From DASTHG01 sp035491895 (lineage in GTDB: Bacteria > Gemmatimonadota > Gemmatimonadetes > Gemmatimonadales > GWC2-71-9): DNA of 64,000 nt. The translations under genes were made by a program, and so were the position numbers. The stretch is from contig DATJJY010000088.1 of assembly GCA_035491895.1 (NCBI GenBank), forward strand, positions 1 to 64,000, in the 5' to 3' direction. The notes beneath the pieces are model-generated. The model worked only from the letters and a program-made list of their open reading frames with translations. It ran no database searches and was not told the DNA's origin. Below are positions 55,181 to 61,427 of the stretch, piece after piece; position 1 is the first letter of the stretch; each line of letters starts with the position of its first letter.

Positions 55181-56308
55181 ATGCGCATGACGGCATCGTT
55201 CGATCTCTTCCCCGATGCGCCGAGCGAGCGCGCCATGGCTCGCGCACGCTGGCTGGTGGGAGAGGGTCGAGCCGCCGACGCCGAAGCCGCCTACCGCGAC
55301 CTGCTCACGCTGCACCCCGATTTCAAGCTGTGCTGGGCCGAATACTTCGAGCTGCTGCGCGGGCAGGGCCGCTCGAGCGACGCCCTGCGGGTCGCGGAAG
55401 CCGCCCAGACGCAGTTCCCCGACTCCGCCTTCGCCCTCGCACTCACCGGTGCGGCGCTGATCGAGCTCGATCGCTACCCAGAGGCGATCGCGGTGCTGGA
55501 GCGCGCCGTGGACAGTGATCCGGACCTCGGGCTCGTCTGGCACGAGCTGGGACTCGCCGCCTACCGGCTGGGGGACAAGAACCGCGCCCTGCTCGCGCTC
55601 GACCGGGCGTTCGCGCTCGAGCCGCACACGGAGACGCTGAAGCTGCGGGGTCGTGTGCTGCGGGACGCCGGGCGCTACGCGGCCGCCGAGGTGGCGTTCG
55701 AAGGGGCAGCGCAGGCCGCCGAGCACGACGCGCAGCGGGCACTGGCGGAGCGTGAGATTCACGCGACACGCCGCTACGCTGCCTACGCGCCGCGCAAGCC
55801 GGACGCGCTGGAAGCCGCCGAGCGGTGGTTCGCCGAGACCGGCGCCGCGGTGCTCGCCCCGCTCCCGGGGCCCGTGCCGCCCAGCGACGAAGCGCTGGTC
55901 CGCGCGTTCGGCGAGCTGGCGACCGACGCGGGATGGCGCTTTGGCCAGCTGGTGGTAGTGGGCCCGACGCTGCCGATCTGGAATGCCCTGGCCACGCTGG
56001 TGAACGCGCCGCTCGTGACCCGCGCCGAGCTCGATCCGGCGCGCGCTCCATTGGTCGCCGCGCTCCGGCCGCTGCCTCCGGACACCGGCTGGGAGGACAC
56101 CGTGCAGGCCGCCGGCCGGGAGCAAACCGGTCTCGTGTTGACGCTGGAGCACCCGGACGAGACCGACTACGGGCTCGTGGTGGCCGACGTCGTCGGCGTG
56201 CTGACGCATGGCGGCGCGCGCGCCAACGCGATCCCGGCCGCGGGCCGTACACTCGCCGACGTCGCACATCCCGCCTCCCGCCTCGCGGGACGCCGTCTGG
56301 TCGCTTAG
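55181..56308 (+). CDS. TPR-repeat protein of unknown function
   Basis: A 375-residue soluble protein. The N-terminal ~190 residues are clear TPR repeats (ARWLVGEGRAADAEAAYRDL, IELDRYPEAIAVLERAV, LGLAAYRLGDKNRALLALDR). The C-terminal half (LVVVGPTLPIWNALATLVNA, LTLEHPDETDYGLVVADVVG) is an unrecognised alpha/beta domain. No signal peptide. ATG 55181 or the third codon (ATG 55187) could be the start. It stands alone, divergent from M20 and convergent with the aminopeptidase gene. Confidence 0.82.
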   Translation: MRMTASFDLFPDAPSERAMARARWLVGEGRAADAEAAYRDLLTLHPDFKLCWAEYFELLRGQGRSSDALRVAEAAQTQFPDSAFALALTGAALIELDRYPEAIAVLERAVDSDPDLGLVWHELGLAAYRLGDKNRALLALDRAFALEPHTETLKLRGRVLRDAGRYAAAEVAFEGAAQAAEHDAQRALAEREIHATRRYAAYAPRKPDALEAAERWFAETGAAVLAPLPGPVPPSDEALVRAFGELATDAGWRFGQLVVVGPTLPIWNALATLVNAPLVTRAELDPARAPLVAALRPLPPDTGWEDTVQAAGREQTGLVLTLEHPDETDYGLVVADVVGVLTHGGARANAIPAAGRTLADVAHPASRLAGRRLVA

Positions 56309-56314
56309 TTCAGG

Positions 56315-57433
56315 TCACTCCGGTCCCATGCCGGCGCGCGAATACAGGGCCTGGTAGGGATCGCCGTTGCTCTGCGTGAAGACGCGCAGCTGAATCGCCC
56401 GCACCGTTTCCGACACGCTCGCGCCGTTGGCCGCGTAGATCTCGTCGAACAGATTGAGGTTTTGCCGGTAGATGCGCTGCGCGATAACCACCGCGTTGTT
56501 GAGCGGTGCGGTGGCGAACCAGCGCCAGTCGTATGTATCGAGATTCTGCCCCACGGGACCGGTGAGCTGCGTGCGAGCCCACGCGAACATCGAAGACCGT
56601 GCCGCCTCCACGGTCTGGGGCGTGGTCGCTCCCGCGTAGGCCGAGTCCAGGCGGCGTCCCAGCTCCGCCCAGAAGACGTCGAGGGAGCGCTCGTCCCCCC
56701 AGCGGGCCGCTGCGCGGCGGGCGTCCGCCGTATCACCCCGCGACCGGAAGAACGCCTGCGCTCCGCGATATCCCACGAAGCTGGCAAAGCTCTCGTTGAA
56801 CTGGGTGTGGCTCTTCACGTACAGCGTATTGTGCGCCAATTCGTGAATCACCGTCGCGACGAGCTCCATCGTGTCGCGGTCCAGCGCCGTCGAATACAGC
56901 GGGTCGGAGAAGTACCCGAGCGTCGAGAACGCCCCTGCCGGCCGCAGGTACACGTCGAATCCCTGGCGCTCGAGATCGGCCGCCGCGGCGCGGGCGGCGG
57001 ACGCGCTGAAGAATCCCTTGTACGGCACCACCCCGACGATCGGATATGTCCAGGTGTAGGGCCGCAGGCGGTCGCGCCAGGCCCCCGAGAGCACGAGCAG
57101 CAGGGTATCGCGCCCCACGTCCACGTACGTCGTGTACGTCTCCGCCACGACGAGGTGCAGCGAGTCGGCGGCGAAGGCCCGCGCGGCGAGCACGAGCTGC
57201 AGTCGTTGCCGCAGATCGGCCGGCGTGGACGAGTCCGCCACCAGCGTGGCGATAGAGCGCCGCTTGAGGAGAATGCGGGCCTCTTCGAGGCCCGCACGCG
57301 CCAGGTAGCGCACGTCGGCGGAGACGATGAGCCCGACGATCAGGGCGCCGGGAAGGCAGACGGCGACCCAGGCCAGCAGGCGCAGCACGAGGCGCCCCCA
57401 ACGGGGACGGCGGCGCTCGATCAGGGCGCCCAA
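56315..57433 (-). CDS. Membrane-anchored DUF2265-type putative aminopeptidase
   Basis: A roughly 372-residue metallopeptidase-like protein. A basic N-terminal tail and one membrane helix (LAWVAVCLPGALIVGLIVSA) are followed by a large domain with VIHELAHNTLYVK (HExxH, about 196-208), FNESFASFVGYRGA (downstream Glu) and GFFSASAARAAAADL. This pattern fits the putative aminopeptidase family (COG4324/DUF2265). The start is uncertain: TTG 57433 keeps the positive residues before the helix; GTG 57388 is the alternative and would begin inside the helix. It overlaps the PorV-like gene. Confidence 0.8.
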   Translation of the reverse strand: MGALIERRRPRWGRLVLRLLAWVAVCLPGALIVGLIVSADVRYLARAGLEEARILLKRRSIATLVADSSTPADLRQRLQLVLAARAFAADSLHLVVAETYTTYVDVGRDTLLLVLSGAWRDRLRPYTWTYPIVGVVPYKGFFSASAARAAAADLERQGFDVYLRPAGAFSTLGYFSDPLYSTALDRDTMELVATVIHELAHNTLYVKSHTQFNESFASFVGYRGAQAFFRSRGDTADARRAAARWGDERSLDVFWAELGRRLDSAYAGATTPQTVEAARSSMFAWARTQLTGPVGQNLDTYDWRWFATAPLNNAVVIAQRIYRQNLNLFDEIYAANGASVSETVRAIQLRVFTQSNGDPYQALYSRAGMGPE

Positions 57434-58398
57434 CGGATTCCCACGCGGTGCGTGCCGCCGCCGAGCAGCGCGAGGCTCTGATAGGCGTAGTCGAGGTGCA
57501 TGTGGCGTAGCTCGACGCCGCCCCCCAACGACCACCGCGACGCGGCGCTCGTCGGCGACCGCGTCACGAAGCCGATTCGCCCTACGAGTCCCACGCCGCC
57601 CGTGACGATGCCGGTCTCGACGCCGCTGGCGAGCTGCGCCGGGCCGTCCACGGGCCATTGCCCCTCGATCGTCGTCAGCAGGCGATAGGCCCCCTGCGGA
57701 TCCACGTAGTTCATGGTGAAGCCCGCCCGCGTGCGACGAGGCAGACGGGCGCCGTCTCCGGCCGGTCCGAAGTTCCCGCCGAGGTTCTGCACGGCGACGC
57801 CCAGCGCGAAGATGTCGAACACGGCCAGGGCGACCCCCACATCTCCGCCCCAGGTATCGGCGGACCACCCGCCGATCTGGTCGCGTGCGTACTTCACGGC
57901 GACGCCGGCCGCCATGAACCCGCGCCGGTACACCACCGCGGAGGTGGCGAGGATGTCGCTCGCCGTGAACGTCGCGCCCGTCGGGATGCCGCGCCGGCCG
58001 CCGAGCCCCGAATCGGGTACGATCACCGGCTCCGAGCCATAGTCGAGCACCTGGGCCCCGAACCCCAATGCGAGTCGTCCGGCGCGAACCGCCACGGCGC
58101 CGGCGCTGTAGGTCGTGCCCGCGACATAGGGCTCGAACGATGCTTCGAGCACGAGGTGATGGATCGCCGCTACGCCAGCGGGATTGGCGAACAGCGCGCC
58201 GGCGTCGCCGATCAGCGCCACGCCCGCGCCGCCCATCCCCGCGGAGCGGGTGGATCCGGGCAGGGACGCCAGGACGCTGCCTTGAGACTGCACGACTAAC
58301 GGCGTCAAGACAAGAACCGTCGAGAAGAAAACCGTCAAGAGAACATCTCGACGGTTCTCTGCTTGACGTCTCACGGTCCTATCGAATCCGCAGGACAT
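57421..58398 (-). CDS. PorV/PorQ-like outer-membrane protein
   Basis: A 325-residue exported protein. The signal peptide VFFSTVLVLTPLVVQSQG is followed by the family start STRSAGMGGAGVALIGDAGALFANPAG, then repeated beta-barrel strands. PorV-like proteins support type IX secretion or form outer-membrane barrels in Bacteroidota and relatives; no other T9SS gene is in the window, so a role in secretion is only suggested. ATG 58398 overlaps the upstream protease gene by 20 bp; TTG 58338 would give a shorter signal peptide. Part of the signal-peptide coding DNA is an inverted/tandem TTGACGGTT repeat. Confidence 0.8.
   Translation of the reverse strand: MSCGFDRTVRRQAENRRDVLLTVFFSTVLVLTPLVVQSQGSVLASLPGSTRSAGMGGAGVALIGDAGALFANPAGVAAIHHLVLEASFEPYVAGTTYSAGAVAVRAGRLALGFGAQVLDYGSEPVIVPDSGLGGRRGIPTGATFTASDILATSAVVYRRGFMAAGVAVKYARDQIGGWSADTWGGDVGVALAVFDIFALGVAVQNLGGNFGPAGDGARLPRRTRAGFTMNYVDPQGAYRLLTTIEGQWPVDGPAQLASGVETGIVTGGVGLVGRIGFVTRSPTSAASRWSLGGGVELRHMHLDYAYQSLALLGGGTHRVGIRWAP
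58313..58358. repeat. 13-bp inverted repeat in the PorV-like signal-peptide region
   Basis: AGAACCGTCGAGA (58313-58325) and TCTCGACGGTTCT (58346-58358) are perfect complements over a 20-base loop. Imperfect extra copies of the ACCGTC/GACGGT unit lie on both sides (58297-58375). It encodes part of the signal peptide of the PorV-like protein. Confidence 0.75.
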
Positions 58399-60061
58399 TC
58401 AGCCGCGGATTCAGGACAGACGGCAGCGCCGTGCCGTTCGGCCCCGAAAACAGCAGCGCGAACCCGGGCCCGGACGCCAGCTGCGCGGCGACGACGTAGT
58501 TCCCGGAGCCCGCGTGGAGCGTCCCGCTCTGCTGGACGTCCTTCCCGAGGGTCAGGGGCGGCGTGAGTGGGAACGGCTTTGGGAAGAAGTCGGGGCGCTG
58601 CGAGTTGAGACTCGCATAGGTGGTGCGAAAGCTCCACGAGCGGTAACGCAGCTCCGGCGGCGCACTGAACCCCGGAAGGTCGGAGACGTAGTTCGCCAGG
58701 ATCCACCGCTCGTCGACCGTCGCGAAAGGGGTGCCCGCGGCCGCGGTAATCGCCGCGCCACCGTGCAAGCCCGACTGCTCGAGCCCGCGCGTCAACGCCG
58801 CGATGGAGGCGAACGACGTGTCGGCGGCGAACTGGTCGGCGAAATAGCGAACGAACAACCACGCCGCGCCCCGCTCCGCCAGCGAGCCGATGCCGCTCGA
58901 GAACGCCAGGTAGTGGAACGAGCTCGAATCCAGGAAGGAGTATGCGTTGAACAGATCGCCAATCACGAAATTGGAGAACGACGCCTGATCTCCGGGGAGG
59001 AAGCTGCGGCCCCCCAATTCCTCGGCGAAATGCGACATCCCCTCGTCGAGCCAGGTGTCTTGCGGGCTGCTGCCCCCCACCAGCACGTGCTGGTTGTAGC
59101 TGATCATGTGCTGGAATTCATGGATGAACGTGACCGGCACGGTGTTGCGCAGCTGGGTCACGGAGTGTGCGCACGACAGCGTGCTGTCCGGATCCGCGAC
59201 CATGGAGTAAAACACCTCGCCATGGTTGACGCGTGGGTCCCCGGCAAACAGCGGATCGATGTCCGCGCCGAAGAAGAACCCGGCGATGAAGCCCGACTGA
59301 TGGCATTGCGTCTTCGTAACGAGCTTATTGACAACGTTCGACATCAGCATGATCACCGCGCTGTTGCCGTCGATGTCCGACTCCCGGCCGAACGCGGTCG
59401 TGTCGATGGCGTAGAGACGCGCGTTGAAGAGCGTCGCCAGGGAGTCCAGATCGCTCTGGGTAAGCCCGCCGGCCGGGGCGGCGTTGTCGACGTAGATCGC
59501 CAAGTGGCCGCTGACCGACTTCGCCGTGGCGGTCACGGTGGGGAACGTCGAGCAGTTGAGATCGCCGCAGAGACGAAAGTTGCGGACGTTGCCGAGCGTA
59601 TCGGGGGGCCCACGCAACACCGCAGGCCGGGCGGCGTCGGTCTGGAGAGCCCCCAGGGCTGCCCAGTGCGTCCGCTCTTCGGTGCGCAGGAAATCGTGAA
59701 ACCGCAGCCCCAGGTCCCGCGCGACGGACTGCCGCTGCGTCATGGCGGCGGCGAGGGCCGGATGGAGCGTGTCGCCATCGAGAATGAACGCCGTCGTCGC
59801 ACCCTGAGAATCGGTTGCGAGCTGCGGCACGAGCAGATACAGCGCGGAATCGGTGGTGGACGCGTTGCCCGGGAACAGCAGGCAGCCGACGTTCGCCACG
59901 GGGGGAATCGCCTGGTACTGGGCGACGGCGAGTGTGACGTTCTGCCCGCCGGCGGTGCTGCAGGTCGTCGTCGTGACGTGCGTCCCGCCGCCGCCGCCAC
60001 CGCAGCCCGCGAGCCAACCCACAAGGACGAGGCTGAGGCCGCCGCGCGCGCTACGAGTCAC
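58379..60061 (-). CDS. M30-like secreted metalloprotease, lipoprotein
   Basis: A 560-residue exported protein. The start is GTG 60061, with AAGGAG 6-7 bases upstream; it begins a lipoprotein signal peptide (LVLVGWLAGCGGGGGG). The catalytic site is FIHEFQHMISY (HExxH as HEFQH, about 314-318), followed by DTWLDEGMSHFAEELGG (about 335-351), the glutamate zinc ligand arrangement of hyicolysin-like M30 peptidases. It likely digests proteins at the cell surface. It overlaps the antiporter gene by 11 bp and is followed by the PorV-like and aminopeptidase genes. Confidence 0.87.
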   Translation of the reverse strand: MTRSARGGLSLVLVGWLAGCGGGGGGTHVTTTTCSTAGGQNVTLAVAQYQAIPPVANVGCLLFPGNASTTDSALYLLVPQLATDSQGATTAFILDGDTLHPALAAAMTQRQSVARDLGLRFHDFLRTEERTHWAALGALQTDAARPAVLRGPPDTLGNVRNFRLCGDLNCSTFPTVTATAKSVSGHLAIYVDNAAPAGGLTQSDLDSLATLFNARLYAIDTTAFGRESDIDGNSAVIMLMSNVVNKLVTKTQCHQSGFIAGFFFGADIDPLFAGDPRVNHGEVFYSMVADPDSTLSCAHSVTQLRNTVPVTFIHEFQHMISYNQHVLVGGSSPQDTWLDEGMSHFAEELGGRSFLPGDQASFSNFVIGDLFNAYSFLDSSSFHYLAFSSGIGSLAERGAAWLFVRYFADQFAADTSFASIAALTRGLEQSGLHGGAAITAAAGTPFATVDERWILANYVSDLPGFSAPPELRYRSWSFRTTYASLNSQRPDFFPKPFPLTPPLTLGKDVQQSGTLHAGSGNYVVAAQLASGPGFALLFSGPNGTALPSVLNPRLNVLRIR

Positions 60062-61346
60062 GGGATGCTCCTTGGGTGAGAGCCGGTCGCCGGGCGAGCG
60101 CCTGGCGCAGACAAACCGGGCCGACGACGGCATGCAACGCCACCAGCCCAACGCTGAGTCCCTCGAATGATACACCCCACTCGGGGAAGGCCCGGCGACC
60201 CATTGCCGCCAGCAGCAAGCCTACGCCCCCCTGAGAAATGAGGCCCAACCAACCATTATGCGCCAGATCCTCGGCCACGAGGAGGCGCCGGCCGGCCCAG
60301 CGGCCGCTCCAATACAACCCGAGCGCCCGCAACCCGATGAGCAACAGCATCCACGGCCAGAGATCCGCGACGCTCGACACGTCCAGCCGCGCGCCCAACA
60401 GCGCGAAGGCACCGGCGGCGAGCAGCTCCCCCCGCGCGTCGAAATGGCGCCGCACCATGCCGGCGCTCTCTGGATCGGCGTAGGTCAAGCCGATCCCGGT
60501 GAGCAAGGCGACCAGCGTCACCTCGACCCGACCGGACAGGCCCGCCACCGCCGCTCCCACCGCCACCGCCAGGGCATACATCCCCGGCGTCCCGCCGAGC
60601 AGGCGGCGAGTCCGGCTCACGAGCCACACCAGGAGCGCGGCGGTGACGGCCGACCCCGCGAGCGCCACGAGTCCCGGCCACCAGGCGTCCGCCCGGAGCG
60701 AGCCGGCGCTCGCCCCGAACCGCGCCAGAAGCAGCACGGCGGCGAACACCAGGATGGCCGCCGCATCGCGCAGCGCGTGCAGCCGCAGCAGCGAATCGCT
60801 CAGGGCCGCGCGCGGCGCGTCATACAACGTCGCCCAGGTGAGGGCGGGGGCGGCCACGACCGTGAGGGCCCCGACGGCGAGCGCGACGGCGAGCGCGTCG
60901 CCCAGCGGCTGGTGCACCGAGAGCGGAAACCAGGGATGCAGCGCCAGGACGGCGGCAGCAGTGAGCAGAACGGGTATCACGATCGATGCAGCGAGGTAGC
61001 GACCGAGGCCCGCTCCGCCCGAGTCGTTCCCCTCGGTCCCGCGCCAGGCGAGGCCCGCGCGCAGCGCGAACAGCGCTACGCTAGCGTCGCTCACGAACGC
61101 GAGAGTATGGACCTCGTCCTCGCGAACGAAGCCAAGCCACTCGGGACGCAGCAGCAGTCCGGCGCCCAGGTATCCCGTAACGCGCGGCAGCCCCCAGCGC
61201 AGCGCGAGACGGCCGCCGATCTCCGCGGCGACGATCACCACCCCGAGCGCCAGAGTGGCCCGCGCCGCGAGCGGAGCGCCGGCGGTGTAGTGGTGCGACA
61301 AGAGCAGCGCCAGCGCAAGGACGAGGAACCAGAGCACGGTGCGCAT
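60051..61346 (-). CDS. Cation/proton antiporter (CPA2-like)
   Basis: A 431-residue membrane protein with roughly twelve helices (for example VLWFLVLALALLLSHHY, YLAASIVIPVLLTAAAVLAL, LRDAAAILVFAAVLLLARF). GAGLLLRPEWLGFVRED and LTGIGLTYADPESAGMVRRH resemble Na+/H+ or K+/H+ exchanger (CPA2) architecture, though the usual Asp-Asp ion pair is not obvious to me. ATG 61346 is chosen over 61355. It leads the protease operon and diverges from dnaE. Confidence 0.75.
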   Translation of the reverse strand: MRTVLWFLVLALALLLSHHYTAGAPLAARATLALGVVIVAAEIGGRLALRWGLPRVTGYLGAGLLLRPEWLGFVREDEVHTLAFVSDASVALFALRAGLAWRGTEGNDSGGAGLGRYLAASIVIPVLLTAAAVLALHPWFPLSVHQPLGDALAVALAVGALTVVAAPALTWATLYDAPRAALSDSLLRLHALRDAAAILVFAAVLLLARFGASAGSLRADAWWPGLVALAGSAVTAALLVWLVSRTRRLLGGTPGMYALAVAVGAAVAGLSGRVEVTLVALLTGIGLTYADPESAGMVRRHFDARGELLAAGAFALLGARLDVSSVADLWPWMLLLIGLRALGLYWSGRWAGRRLLVAEDLAHNGWLGLISQGGVGLLLAAMGRRAFPEWGVSFEGLSVGLVALHAVVGPVCLRQALARRPALTQGASRDS

Positions 61347-61377
61347 CGCCCGCACAATCTCTCCGTCGCCCGTGGTT

Positions 61378-61407
61378 TTGACAATGCAACGCGACGCCGG
61401 TTATCTT
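61378..61407 (+). promoter_or_regulatory. Sigma-70-type promoter for dnaE
   Basis: A perfect TTGACA (61378-61383), an 18-base spacer and TATCTT (61402-61407). Transcription would start about 61414, 14 bases before the dnaE ATG. Matches the style of the gcvH promoter at 13060. Confidence 0.6.
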
Positions 61408-61427
61408 GACAAAGCACACCAGGCCCT

